Shown here one piece after another: positions 34,937 through 44,100 of a stretch of DNA of 64,000 nt (its first letter is position 1; each line of letters opens with the position of its first letter). This stretch comes from CAIMUS01 sp046347625 (GTDB lineage: Bacteria; Pseudomonadota; Gammaproteobacteria; Competibacterales; Competibacteraceae): positions 248,001-312,000 of the forward strand of contig JAXMFU010000005.1 in the NCBI GenBank assembly GCA_046347625.1, read 5' to 3'. The notes under the pieces are model-generated. The model did no database searches, was not told the DNA's origin, and saw nothing but the letters and a program-made list of their open reading frames with translations. Both the position numbers and the translations under genes were made by a program.

Positions 34937-35323
34937 CTACTCCTGGATGGTGGAAATGGTTACCGCGATAATTGCGACGGCGACAGTTATCACGAAGATA
35001 AGCATATAGCCTTTGTCTTGTAACTTCGTGGCGTCATAAGTAAATCCAACTGCAAGGGATAGAACGGCAGCGACGATTCGAATAATTTTCGTGCCAATCC
35101 TCTTTCTCGGCTGACCAAGTCCACGCCTAACTAGGACTGCCGCATCTGTGACCATTCCACTTGTCACTTGCGGGTTTCCTGTCGACGGGTTTCTGGCTGC
35201 TTCGATACGATTGGACTCCCTAACGATCTCCTCGATGAACTCGTTGGTCGCCTTGCGTAGTTCCGCCTTCGCATGGTCATTGAATCCCGCCAACGTCTTG
35301 TCGTCGACGTCTATTTGCATCAT
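34937..35323 (-). CDS. Cassette gene 1: small two-helix membrane protein
   Basis: Unknown 128-residue protein. The N-terminal 70 residues are soluble and helical (AELRKATNEFIEEIVRESNRIEAARN). Two membrane helices follow at about 79–95 and 106–124 (IIRIVAAVLSLAVGF and YMLIFVITVAVAIIAVTI). It lies at the start of an integron cassette, 45 nt inside the boundary, and is probably expressed with the HEPN-like protein encoded just downstream, whose activity it might sense or control. No family recognised. Confidence 0.65.
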   Translation of the reverse strand: MMQIDVDDKTLAGFNDHAKAELRKATNEFIEEIVRESNRIEAARNPSTGNPQVTSGMVTDAAVLVRRGLGQPRKRIGTKIIRIVAAVLSLAVGFTYDATKLQDKGYMLIFVITVAVAIIAVTISTIQE

Positions 35324-35653
35324 CTACTCCTATATTATATTCGCAACAGGATGACATTGGGTTTATTGTTGAAGCCTAACCAGTGATTGAACAGTTCCGT
35401 TTATCTCTACTACCATCCTCCTTCTCCCGTCAAGCAAAAATGCTCGGTCAACCGTAGCGGCGCGCCTTCAACCGTTGTTTTTATACAATAAACTGATAAG
35501 ATTTTTTAAATCTTTTTCTATATCAATACCTTAAGAAATTTTAATCAACAGTTATAATTTGATAAAAACGCCTACTTCACGACCGCAGGCTATCTGTTTA
35601 TCATTACCTACCGCTAGGTTTTAGCCTACCCTTCACAACAATGAGGAAAATAG

Positions 35654-36229
35654 ATGAAAAAGACACTACCGCTGTTCCTGCTGACGGCCATGCTGTCGGC
35701 CCCTGTTCCCGGCTTCACCGGTGAGTGCAAAGGGATCAGCTTTCCCGAGCAGATTCAGGTCGATGGCGCCCGCCTGCAACTCAATGGCCTGGGACTGCGC
35801 CAGGCAACGCTGCTTAGAATCAATGTCTATGTCGCCGCCCTCTATCTGGAAAGCAAATCCGCCAATGCCGGGGAGATTCTGCAATCCACCAAGCCCAAAC
35901 GGTTGGTGCTGCACTTCCTGCGCGGTGTTGGACGTGACGATATTACCAAAGCCTGGAGCGAAGGGTTCGAGGCGAATGCCGGCGCCGCGTTGCCCGGTCT
36001 GAAAGATCGTATCACCACGTTGAACGGCTGGATGGCCGATGTCGGCAAGGATGAGGTCATGAGCTTTACCTACAAGCCCGGCACCGGTGTACAGATCGAT
36101 TTGGGCGGTGTTACCAAAGGTACGATTAAGGGAGACGACTTCGCCAGGGCGCTGTTCTCCATCTGGCTCGGCGCCAACCCGCCGAACGCCGGTTTGAAAA
36201 CCGGGCTGCTCGGCGGGGAATGTGGCTAA
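35654..36229 (+). CDS. Chalcone isomerase-like secreted protein
   Basis: This 191-residue protein has signal peptide MKKTLPLFLLTAMLSAPVPG. The chalcone-isomerase-like fold is visible as GLGLRQATLLRINVYVAALYLESKS, KRLVLHFLRGVGRDDITKAWSEGF and MSFTYKPGTGVQIDLGG. Bacterial members are periplasmic proteins of unknown role, not flavonoid enzymes. An AT-rich, promoter-like stretch (35460–35640) precedes it; apart from the cassette edge, 35381–35653 contains no gene. Confidence 0.88.
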   Translation: MKKTLPLFLLTAMLSAPVPGFTGECKGISFPEQIQVDGARLQLNGLGLRQATLLRINVYVAALYLESKSANAGEILQSTKPKRLVLHFLRGVGRDDITKAWSEGFEANAGAALPGLKDRITTLNGWMADVGKDEVMSFTYKPGTGVQIDLGGVTKGTIKGDDFARALFSIWLGANPPNAGLKTGLLGGECG

Positions 36230-36243
36230 AAGACAAGCCAGGT

Positions 36244-37098
36244 TTACTGGACCGAATAACCGTTCAGCACCGCCGCGCAGGTGGTCGGCAAGACCGGCTC
36301 GCGCCGCTCCGTAGGCGCTGCCTTCCGGCGCAGGCCCAGGGCAATTTCCTGTACCTCCAAGGCCCAGCGGTCCAGATCTTGATCGCAGCCATCGCCCGGC
36401 GGCAGCGGTTTCTGCGTTTCGCACATCGGACTGTCGGCAGGGCAGCGCAGGCGCACATGAAAGTGCTCGTCATGGCCCCACCAGGGGCGCAACTTGCGCA
36501 GCCAGGCCCGCTCCGTGCTCTCGCTGTAGCAGAGCGCCTGCTTGATGATAGGATTGACGAAGATGCGTTCCACCATCGGGTTATCGGCCGCCAGCTTTAA
36601 GGTATCCCGCTGACGGAGCGACCAGCGTGCCGGATTCAACCGTCCTTCCGCCGCATCGATAACCGGTATCATCGGCAAAGTTTCGGTCTCCCGGAAGGAG
36701 AGGACCTGTCCGCGCGGTACCTGATCGAACCAGATATCCACATCCAGGCCGCTTTGGTGGCTACCATGGCCGAACGCCATCGGGCCGCCGCGCGGCTGCG
36801 ACAGATCACCGATCAACAGGCGCTCACCGCGCGCCGCCGCCTGCCGGCCAAGCGCCTGTAAAAAGGCGATCAGGCTGGGATGGCCGTAATAGCGATTGCG
36901 GCTGGGGCGCATTACCTGAAAGCCCTCGCCCTGCAAGGGCAGCATCGTTGCACCGGACAGGCAACCGGCACTGTAAAAACCGATAACTTGTGGCCGGCCC
37001 GGCAGGGTGGTATCGACCTGACCCCAGGTGTTGCCGGCCAGCGCCGGCGGTAACCATAGCGTCAGGACCGCCAGAAGGACTGTCGTCAGCATTTTCAT
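36244..37098 (-). CDS. mepA: Penicillin-insensitive murein endopeptidase
   Basis: This 284-residue periplasmic LAS-family metallopeptidase cleaves D-Ala–mDAP cross-links in peptidoglycan. The signal is MLTTVLLAVLTLWLPPALA. Zinc ligands are visible in GHGSHQSGLDVDIWF and in WWGHDEHFHVRLRCP; CFYSAGC-type cysteines early in the protein fit the family disulfides. The start at 37098 is chosen from the signal peptide; the frame is open further upstream only through repeat DNA. It converges on the chalcone-isomerase-like gene with a 14-bp gap. Confidence 0.95.
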   Translation of the reverse strand: MKMLTTVLLAVLTLWLPPALAGNTWGQVDTTLPGRPQVIGFYSAGCLSGATMLPLQGEGFQVMRPSRNRYYGHPSLIAFLQALGRQAAARGERLLIGDLSQPRGGPMAFGHGSHQSGLDVDIWFDQVPRGQVLSFRETETLPMIPVIDAAEGRLNPARWSLRQRDTLKLAADNPMVERIFVNPIIKQALCYSESTERAWLRKLRPWWGHDEHFHVRLRCPADSPMCETQKPLPPGDGCDQDLDRWALEVQEIALGLRRKAAPTERREPVLPTTCAAVLNGYSVQ

Positions 37099-37167
37099 TA
37101 CAATAGGTGTCAAGGCTGGATTTAATGTCATGGTGGTTGGAAAATAACAATTGAAATTAACGCCTAG

Positions 37168-37318
37168 GTTACCGTGAAACTCCTCGTAGGTCGGGTTCGG
37201 CGCGCCCGCTGCCCTGCGTGGAGCCGGCAGGGATGTGGCGGGCGCGCCGTAACCCGACATGAAGGCCGATCTCCATCGCCGAGGGTGCCCTTTTCCCAAA
37301 GAGCCTGACCCGTTAGCA
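37168..37318. repeat. Dispersed palindromic element, copy 5 (long form)
   Basis: GGTTACCGTGAAACTCCTC, GTAGGTCGGGTTCGGCGCGC, middle, GGCGCGCCGTAACCCGACAT, then the tail GAGGGTGCCCTTTTCCCAAA GAGCCTGACCCGTTAG. It is located just upstream of mepA. Confidence 0.85.
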
Positions 37319-37408
37319 TAGGCTTAAGTGCTTACGGCATCAACCGGATGATAACTCCCGGACCGGGCATCGACCTGTTACCACCGCTATAACCCGCCGG
37401 AGAAGACT

Positions 37409-37894
37409 ATGAACACGCTAACGGCAACAGATATCATGAATACCGAGATCCTGGTGGCACAGGCGGACTGGTCACTGGATCAGTTGGCCGAGTTCTTCAT
37501 CGATAACTATATTTCAGGCGCGCCCGTGCTCTCTCAGGATAACGAACTGATCGGGGTGGTTTCGCTGACCGATATCGTGCGCCATGCCAGTTTTCACAGC
37601 CAGGAAATGCAGCAGGAAGACATCCACGAATATTATCTGCGCGGCCTGGAAAACCGCTATGCCCAGGAGGAAATCACGACGCTCGGCCTTAGTCTTAAGC
37701 CTGAACCGATGGGGACGGTCCGGGACATCATGACGCCGTTGATCTTCGATGTGCCGGAAGATGCACCGCTCAAGACGATTGCCGATACCATGGTACGGGG
37801 GCATATCCACCGTCTGTTCGTTACCCGCGGCAAACAGATCATAGGAATTATAACGGCGCTGGATATGCTACGAATAATGCGAGATTATGGCTGA
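37409..37894 (+). CDS. CBS-domain pair protein
   Basis: This 161-residue protein is made only of two CBS domains (about 1–65 and 100–160). Diagnostic segments are ATDIMNTEILVAQADWSLDQLAEFFIDNYISGAPVL and VRDIMTPLIFDVPEDAPLKTIADTMV…HIHRLFVTRGKQIIGIITALD. Such stand-alone pairs bind adenine nucleotides and regulate other proteins. A GGAGAAG ribosome site precedes the start. The next gene follows 23 nt after its stop, so the two may be co-transcribed. Confidence 0.92.
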   Translation: MNTLTATDIMNTEILVAQADWSLDQLAEFFIDNYISGAPVLSQDNELIGVVSLTDIVRHASFHSQEMQQEDIHEYYLRGLENRYAQEEITTLGLSLKPEPMGTVRDIMTPLIFDVPEDAPLKTIADTMVRGHIHRLFVTRGKQIIGIITALDMLRIMRDYG

Positions 37895-37917
37895 ATAGTC
37901 TGATTTGGAAAAAACCG

Positions 37918-38625
37918 ATGAGTACACCAACCCCCTTTGAAGATACCTGGAAGATGATCCAGGAAACCAGTCGTCTACTCAAAGAGCAAGGTCAGGAGAC
38001 CGACCGCCGTTTCCAGGAGACCGACCGCCGTTTCCAGGAGACCGACCGCCGTTTCCAGGAGACCGACCGCCGCTTTCGGGAACTGACTGAGCGTCTTGCT
38101 CAGGAGACTGCAAGACAATCTCAGGAAGCGGAACGCCGCTCTCAGGAGGCGGAACGCCGCTCTCAGGAGGCGGAACGCCGCTCGCGGGAATTGGATAAGC
38201 AAATCGGGCGCTTGGGCAATCGCCTGGGCGATTTCGTCCAGGAAATGGTAGCCCCATCCGTGGTTCAATTGTTCGCCGAGCGTGGGTTACAGGTGCATCA
38301 ACTTGCTCGTAATGTCCAGGCTAAACGCAACGGGCAGGCGATGCAGGTCGACCTGATGGTAATGAACGATGACACCGTGATCCTGGTGGAGGTCAAAAGC
38401 GCCCTGTCGGTGGATGATGTCAATGAGCATCTGCAGCGGCTGGCGGGCTTTAAAACGGTTTTCCCTCGCTATACCGATGCCCGGGTGATGGGTGCGGTAG
38501 CGGCGATGGTAATCCCGGACCATGTGGCCGGTTATGCCTACCATCAGGGCCTGTTCGTGCTCGGCCAACGGGGGGAAACCATGCAGATTCTAAACGACGC
38601 GCAGTTTCAACCGCGCACCTGGTAA
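37918..38625 (+). CDS. Coiled-coil protein with PD-(D/E)XK nuclease-like domain
   Basis: This 235-residue protein has residues about 25–90 as a long coiled coil of heptads: four QETDRRF units then three QEAERRS units. The C-terminal domain contains AMQVDLMVMNDDTVILVEVKS, which fits the D-x(n)-E-x-K core of the PD-(D/E)XK nuclease fold, and resembles DUF3782-type proteins. Catalysis is plausible but unproved. The repeats are encoded by nearly identical 21-bp units. It follows the CBS gene. Confidence 0.8.
   Translation: MSTPTPFEDTWKMIQETSRLLKEQGQETDRRFQETDRRFQETDRRFQETDRRFRELTERLAQETARQSQEAERRSQEAERRSQEAERRSRELDKQIGRLGNRLGDFVQEMVAPSVVQLFAERGLQVHQLARNVQAKRNGQAMQVDLMVMNDDTVILVEVKSALSVDDVNEHLQRLAGFKTVFPRYTDARVMGAVAAMVIPDHVAGYAYHQGLFVLGQRGETMQILNDAQFQPRTW
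37993..38184 (+). repeat. 21-bp tandem repeats encoding the coiled coil
   Basis: Four near-identical 21-bp units (37993–38076, QETDRRF) and a second set of three (38122–38184, QEAERRS), separated by a divergent stretch. Each unit is one coiled-coil heptad, so gain or loss of units lengthens or shortens the coil by one heptad. Confidence 0.9.
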
Positions 38626-38779
38626 GTAGTCGGAAGAACCTGGATTGCGCTTCGGCTCTGCGCAATCCAGGCTACGCTGGCTTCGCAAGCTCCACTTCAT
38701 CCAGGCTAGCTGGCTTGTGCCAAGTGCAGCGGACTTGCCATAACTCTGGTTAATAGTAACATATATGTTACTATAAAAT

Positions 38780-39109
38780 ATGATAGCGATTCGCGAATAC
38801 CTGGATGAACAAGGAAATTCTCCATATGCCAAGTGGTTCGATAGCCTCAATGCCCATGCTGCTGCCAAAGTAGCGATAGCGGTATACCGCCTGGAGCAAG
38901 GCAACTTTTCCAACGTCAAAGGAGTGGGTGGTGGCGTGTTCGAGAACCGGATCGACTTCGGCCCTGGCTATCGGATCTACTTCGGCAAGGACGGTGATCA
39001 ACTCATCATCCTGGTCGGTGGGGGCAGCAAGAAGCGCCAGCAGGCCGATATCCAGGCGGCGCAGGCGCGCTGGCAGGATTATAAACAACGCCAACGGCAA
39101 GAGACTTAA
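38780..39109 (+). CDS. higB: RelE/ParE-superfamily toxin (HigB-like)
   Basis: This 109-residue toxin contains EYLDEQGNSPYAKWFDSLNAHAAAKVAIAVYRLEQGNF and GVFENRIDFGPGYRIYFGKDGDQLIILVGGGSKKRQQADIQ, the standard sequence of the HigB/'addiction module killer' group. These cleave mRNA at the ribosome. Its antitoxin gene begins 2 nt downstream. Toxin-first order is typical of HigBA. Confidence 0.93.
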   Translation: MIAIREYLDEQGNSPYAKWFDSLNAHAAAKVAIAVYRLEQGNFSNVKGVGGGVFENRIDFGPGYRIYFGKDGDQLIILVGGGSKKRQQADIQAAQARWQDYKQRQRQET

Positions 39110-39111
39110 GC

Positions 39112-39471
39112 ATGACATTGACCCGAGATTTCCGAGACACCGTTCAAGTCCGCGCGCGGCGCGACCCGGCGTTCCGCCAAGCACTTCTGCAGGAAGGAGT
39201 GGTCTGCTTGTTGGCCGGTGATATGGAAACCGGGAAAGCGGCGCTGCGCGATTATATTCACGCTACAATAGGCTTTGCGGAACTCGCCGCGCAGATCCAC
39301 AAGCCGAGCAAAAGCTTGCTGCGCATGTTCAGTTCTAAGGGTAATCCCCAAGCGCGCAACCTGCTGGAAGTGATCCGTTATCTGCAACAGCGGGAAGGAA
39401 TTTGCCTGGAGGTCACCATGCGCCGCAACTTGGTTCTTTCCAATCAAACGGATGCTTCAGGCAATTCGTAG
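39112..39471 (+). CDS. higA: HigA-like antitoxin (addiction-module antidote)
   Basis: This 119-residue helix-turn-helix antitoxin has RRDPAFRQALLQEGVVCLLAGDMETGKAALRDYIHATIGFAELA, then the recognition region KPSKSLLRMFSSKGNPQARNLLEVI. It neutralises the toxin encoded immediately upstream and probably represses the operon. The module looks intact. Confidence 0.92.
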   Translation: MTLTRDFRDTVQVRARRDPAFRQALLQEGVVCLLAGDMETGKAALRDYIHATIGFAELAAQIHKPSKSLLRMFSSKGNPQARNLLEVIRYLQQREGICLEVTMRRNLVLSNQTDASGNS

Positions 39472-39497
39472 GGCAATACGGAAAATTCTGGTGTGAC

Positions 39498-39618
39498 GGG
39501 GCTAGGCTTGCATAGTTGATAGTATGCGTCTAGGTTTGTAATATAGGAGCCGGATTTATACAAGGCAGTGAGGTTCTTTCCAGAAAGGAATTAATGTCAA
39601 CTATACAAGCCCGGCCCC
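39498..39618. repeat. Candidate MITE with about 23-bp imperfect terminal inverted repeats
   Basis: GGGGCTAGGCTTGCATAGTT at the left and, reverse-complemented, GGGGCCGGGCTTGTATAGTT at the right delimit a 121-bp non-coding segment. There is no open frame inside. It lies in the gene-free stretch 39472–39912, which also contains a dispersed GGTGCGTGGAACGCACC palindrome (about 39820–39845) repeated at 41100–41135. Confidence 0.65.
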
Positions 39619-39912
39619 TTTACAGTTTGCCCAACTTACCGTCTGCTATGCTTCCAAGGCAACATTGCTACAATGCTAGACCTGGCCCCTTTCCCTGATG
39701 ACCCCCTTCCCTCAATAACGCATTATTAACCTTTTCATGCAAGGGTATTGGGCCGCTTTTAAATCGGATACTCCTCGCACCATAAAAAAGCCTGGACTCT
39801 CAGGTGCTTGAAATACAGGGTGGATGGTGCGTGGAACGCACCCTACGCTGGCTTCGCCGGCTCTACTTCATTCGGGCCACGCTGGTTGTGAGTTCTCTTC
39901 GATCACGGCATC

Positions 39913-40371
39913 CTACGCGGACTGCACTTCTACGCTACTGGGTATCTGACCTTCATAAGAATAAAAAGACATGTCTCCATTTTCATTAACCACCCAGACC
40001 TCAATCGCTCCCCTGGCCAGGTAAAGCTGGATCTTCTCTTCGATTTCACCTTTTGAGTTTGAGGGTGACGTTATCTCGACGCAAATCTCAGGAGCTTTCT
40101 TGTAGGGCGTTTCGAATCCGTATTTATCAATGAATGCATCCGATGCCCAGGCGACATCAGCTACCTTGACTCCATCACTGGTTTGAACCGAGCACTCCAT
40201 GATTATCTTACCACTTTGCTTATGTCTGTCGATGTAGGAACCCACCTCATACTGAATACGCCCATGATTGTTGCTCGCAGGACTCATGAGGATTTTACCC
40301 CATTTATTGAGCTCAATCTTAAAGGGCAGATTCCTCAAGTAAGGATTATTGATAACATTTGCCCAATCCAT
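39913..40371 (-). CDS. Uma2-family (DUF820) putative endonuclease
   Basis: This 152-residue Uma2/DUF820 protein has a PD-(D/E)XK-type restriction-endonuclease fold. Seen: SPASNNHGRIQYEVGSYIDRH, VKVADVAWASDAFI (catalytic Asp), and PEICVEITSPSNSKGEIEEKIQLYLARGAIEVWVV (E-x-(T/S) variant of ExK). The ATG at 40371 is chosen because the upstream in-frame extension reads antisense-like through the truncated vapC gene. Members are abundant in genomes rich in mobile DNA; biological role unknown. Confidence 0.85.
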   Translation of the reverse strand: MDWANVINNPYLRNLPFKIELNKWGKILMSPASNNHGRIQYEVGSYIDRHKQSGKIIMECSVQTSDGVKVADVAWASDAFIDKYGFETPYKKAPEICVEITSPSNSKGEIEEKIQLYLARGAIEVWVVNENGDMSFYSYEGQIPSSVEVQSA

Positions 40372-40418
40372 ATTGGAAAGCCTCTGTGTGCTATTGCGAA
40401 AAAATGGGCATCCTCCCA

Positions 40419-40511
40419 TCAAGCCTGACAAGCCCCGTCCTGCGGTCCTGAAGATCTTTTTCGTAGCAAGGCGAGCCAGATAAAGGCGTGCGTATCGAGC
40501 AACAGCTTCAT
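40419..40511 (-). pseudogene. vapC: vapC toxin, truncated after the first strand
   Basis: Starts MKLLLDTHAFIWLALL, a classic PIN-domain VapC N-terminus with the first catalytic Asp, then turns into unrelated sequence and stops after 30 codons. The remaining roughly 110 residues are missing. The uma2 gene begins within 50 bp, so a deletion or insertion probably replaced the 3' part. The ATG overlaps the stop of the intact antitoxin gene (ATGA). Confidence 0.85.
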
Positions 40512-40741
40512 GGATTACCGCCGAGCCAAAAATCTTCGGACAATGGATCATTGAAGTCGTCGGCGGTCCATCCCCTGCCTTCGTGCTGGCCAAAGACCCG
40601 TTGCTTTTTAGGCTTGACCACGACCAGCTTGATAGGGTTCCGGTCTTCATCCTCGATCACGACTTCCTCGCCTTGCTTGGCCAAGGCGATAAGCTCAGTC
40701 AGATGTCCATCGGCGTCGGCGATGTTGACGTGGGTTACCAT
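40508..40741 (-). CDS. Phd/YefM-family antitoxin (VapB-like), toxin lost
   Basis: This 77-residue antitoxin has VTHVNIADADGHLTELIALAKQGEEVVIEDEDRNPIKLVVVKP, the Phd/YefM fold, with a toxin-binding tail (GWTADDFNDPLSEDFW). Its partner vapC, overlapping its stop codon, is truncated, so this antitoxin is an orphan. It may still repress its own promoter. Confidence 0.88.
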   Translation of the reverse strand: MVTHVNIADADGHLTELIALAKQGEEVVIEDEDRNPIKLVVVKPKKQRVFGQHEGRGWTADDFNDPLSEDFWLGGNP

Positions 40742-40785
40742 AGCGTCACCTTGTGGTTTCCAGGGGAATCATTGTACGTTAAATT

Positions 40786-41038
40786 TTAACCGACATTCCG
40801 CATGTGGATATAGATCAGCGTGCGAGCGGCGTGTTCCAAAACACCTCGCACCTGCTTAAGCGTTACGCCGGGAAACTACTCGACGAATTCGTCGATCCTG
40901 GCGCCGTCTCCGATATTCTCGAACAGCGCGGCAATCTGCACACGTGTGCGTGCCCTTGAATACCCAAGCACCGCTTACCCGCTGCGGATTGTGCTCGACC
41001 GACAAGCATGTGGACCAGTCAATCATGGGATCAGCCAT
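40786..41038 (-). pseudogene. DUF433 antitoxin remnant
   Basis: The start MADPMIDWSTCLSVEHNPQR through GAWVFKGT is a DUF433 N-terminus. After a frameshift near 40935–40945 the frame continues QIAALFENIGDGARIDEFVE, then an in-frame TAG where Trp is expected, then FPGVTLKQVRGVLEHAARTL to the end. One frameshift and one stop make it non-functional. No DUF5615 toxin gene follows. Confidence 0.8.
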
Positions 41039-41145
41039 TTAAGTCTTGTAGAGTAGGCACAGTTTATCATGGACCATGAACGTGCCGGTGCATCGAGAGC
41101 GGGTGGATGGTGCGTGGAACGCACCCTACGCTGGCTTACACTGGC

Positions 41146-44100
41146 TTATTTCGGCTGGCTAAGAAAGCGGCTAAATACTCTATCATCTATGTCAATACCT
41201 ATATTCCATAGTTTTTCAAACATCTCAACGAGACACTTGAACAAATCCGGTGACTGCTTATTTTTTAATATATAGCTGGGGCGACTTAGTGGCGGGAATT
41301 TAAAAAGCAGGGATTCAAGTTTGATGAACCCCTCCTCCGATTGTTTGTCGATAATAAGCATCGTCGTGGTAGGAAGGGTAGGATAAAACTTGATCTTCAA
41401 ATTCTGTCTGGTCGACACCTCAAGTTGATTCCGCCAGCTTTTAATAGCCTTTATGTTGGCCCTTAATAGATCACTGAAACCATCAAAATTATAGACTTTT
41501 CCGATCTCATCAACCCAAGGCAACTCGTGACCTCGCATATCAATCGGACTCATCATAAGAAGTTCTACATTGATTCCTTTGTGAAGGATATCCTTAAACG
41601 AATTTTGGTGATTATGGATGATGACAGAAAAAGTCACTCCCAAAATCTTTAATTCTTGACGACAGCTATTAAGCAATTCAATAAAAGGTGGAATAGAGTT
41701 GCGGTTAGGATAAAAATCCACGATTTTAGCTTGGATCTCCACAGATGATTCTTTTGTCAACTTCTTAGCTATACGGTCACAAAGTTTCTCAGTTACGTTC
41801 TGGTCGTATGGTGTCGCCATCCGGCTGTATAATTCGTGAGACTGCTTTGCATAATCGAGTGCCTTTTCCAAGCGATCTTTCGCTTTTAAAGGAAACTCCT
41901 CGGCATAAAACTCGTAAATCTCGCCCAGCCCCCACTGGGCATGGGCAATCTCGTCAACTTTGTGTATCTGATCTGCAATCCTGAGACTCTCGTTGTATGC
42001 CTGCTCAGCCTTCTCGATCTCCAGCACCGCTTCAGCAGGTTGATTATGGCTGCGATAGAACCTGCCTTTTTCCTTGCGAGCATTGCCAATGTTCCCCCAA
42101 GCCTTAGCAATACCCCGATGCTTATCTTCCTCGTGTCCGCACTGCGCGAAAAGGGACATGGCCTCTTCGCTGACATTAATCGCTCGTATATAGAGGTCCA
42201 TACCCTGCCGCATTTGTCCTTCTCGCGTGCACTTCCGACCCCATAACCAATACAATCGCCCAAAGTCGAGCTTAAGATCAGCGATAGAAACTTTTTGAGT
42301 AGGATCAGACTTTTCAAAAGATTCCCTTATCTTTAGGCTTTGCAAATACAGTTGCTCTGATTCATTAAAGTAGTATTCCCAACTTTTTCCCGGCTGCTCA
42401 TACTCTCCCTTCAAGAGAGCCACTTTGCCTAGATGCCGAGTAGCAAGTGCTATACCGGATTGAACGTTGTTTTTCTGAAATATCTCCAAGCCCCGTCGCA
42501 CATAGCGATCCGCATTATCGAGGTCTTCAAAGCGCAAATAAGTAAAGCCCAGATCTTGAACAAGTACGTATGCAGCCAACTCAAGCTTTTCAAGCTTAAA
42601 GCAAGCCTCAAGTATGAGTTTATCGGCTTCTGCGCGCTGGCGCCAATATCCAGCCTTCCAGAGGAATTGATTAGCTGGCATCCGATATTCAATAAGCAAC
42701 TCCCACAGCCCTTTTCCCGCAGCACATCTCATCGCTGCCATTAAATTATTGATCTCGCGCTCTACTAGCTCCGGATTTTTTTCGTAGTTGTCTTTGCAAT
42801 AGGCTAAATAGAACTTCACGAATCGCTCTGACGCGCCACTCTCAAATTCTGAATCTTGTTTGAGGGCGGCTTCACATAGATTCTGTGTAAGTGGATGAAT
42901 GCTGTATACTGTGTCATCTGGACGATTACGAACATCAAGTAACGACATTGAATCCAGCTTCCGCACAGAATTAAAAAAGTCTTGATCATCGACAATACCA
43001 GCAGTTTCTTTTAATGCATTATAGCTTGCGTGTCCCGTAAATAATACCATGGCTAGCAAAGTTTTCTTAGCTGAATCATCAAGTGAATTCCAGCTTTCTC
43101 GGAACAGATCACCATAGATTTTATCACTCTGTTCAAAGGGAATATTGACTTTTGTTAGCTTCTGTCTGACTCGCTCCACAGATTGTAATTTACACAGGGA
43201 AATAACAGCTTTGATTACCTTTGGAATACCATAACTCATCTCAATAATTGTCGAGATTTGTTGATCAGTGCGTTTAAAATCTAAATCTTCTAATCGCTGT
43301 GAGATAAATAAACGTGATGCATCTGTATTAAGTGGTTCAAGTTCCCTCACTAATTGTCTATCGAGATTAGGGTCTTCACGACTTGTAATTAAAATAGCAA
43401 CATTTTTGCTTACTGCATTAACAAATTTGGCGAGTTTAGTGGCTACATTAATTTGAATATTACCTTCCATATGAAGAATGCTTTCATAGTTGTCAAAAAT
43501 CAGAAGATACCGACGATCATTCTTGAGGAGAAGATCGATAACAGTTTCGATTTTCTTATCGATATCGACCTCATAAGTCGGATTCGAATTTGGATTACTC
43601 TTGGGCACAATTATGTCAAACACCTCGTGAAGCAAATCATCCCCTGCCGCGCTGCTAGGGTACCTTCGGAGGTCAATCTGAATAATGTTATCGAACAACC
43701 GTTGCTCGGTACATCGAAGCGAGACAAGTTCAGCCACTGTGCTCTTGCCGATACCTCCGAAACCTTTAATGACGACCGGCTGTCTAGCTGTGCGAAGTTT
43801 CTTGATTAGTTGCTGTGCAATAGCATCGCGCCCAAAAATGCGGTCTTCTGGATGGTCGATAGATCGCGGAGTTGGCTCATTTATAGGCGATGGGGGCGTC
43901 CTTCGCCTTCTAGCAGACAGTTCGTCCACAGCCTTCTTGATTGCATCGGCAACGTTCTCGAATGCACTATCAGGATTTCCCCATTCTGTAATCGGCTTAA
44001 TAACCCCTTTCTCATCTGTCGGCACTGCTTGAAGGTCTTTGAAAGGCCCTACCTTCCATAGACAAGGTCGGAGAATCACCGGGATCACTCGTGCAAAGCC

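Larger units (their letters stand above)
34294..35378 (-). mobile_element. Single integron gene cassette with two membrane-protein genes
   Basis: On the minus strand the cassette begins at the crossover in G|TTAGGC (35378) and ends in the attC site at 34288–34354. The starting TTAGGC is exactly complementary to the R'' GCCTAA, the match expected of one circular cassette. It carries two genes in the same direction. No integrase gene is in the window, so this is either a lone cassette at a secondary site or part of a larger integrase-less cluster. Its far edge borders a truncated DUF4160 gene. Confidence 0.7.

Noticed and set aside
39804..39989. 61-codon plus-strand frame at the end of the uma2 gene
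   Set aside because: Composed of dispersed repeat sequence (GGTGCGTGGAACGCACC type) and overlaps uma2 antisense.
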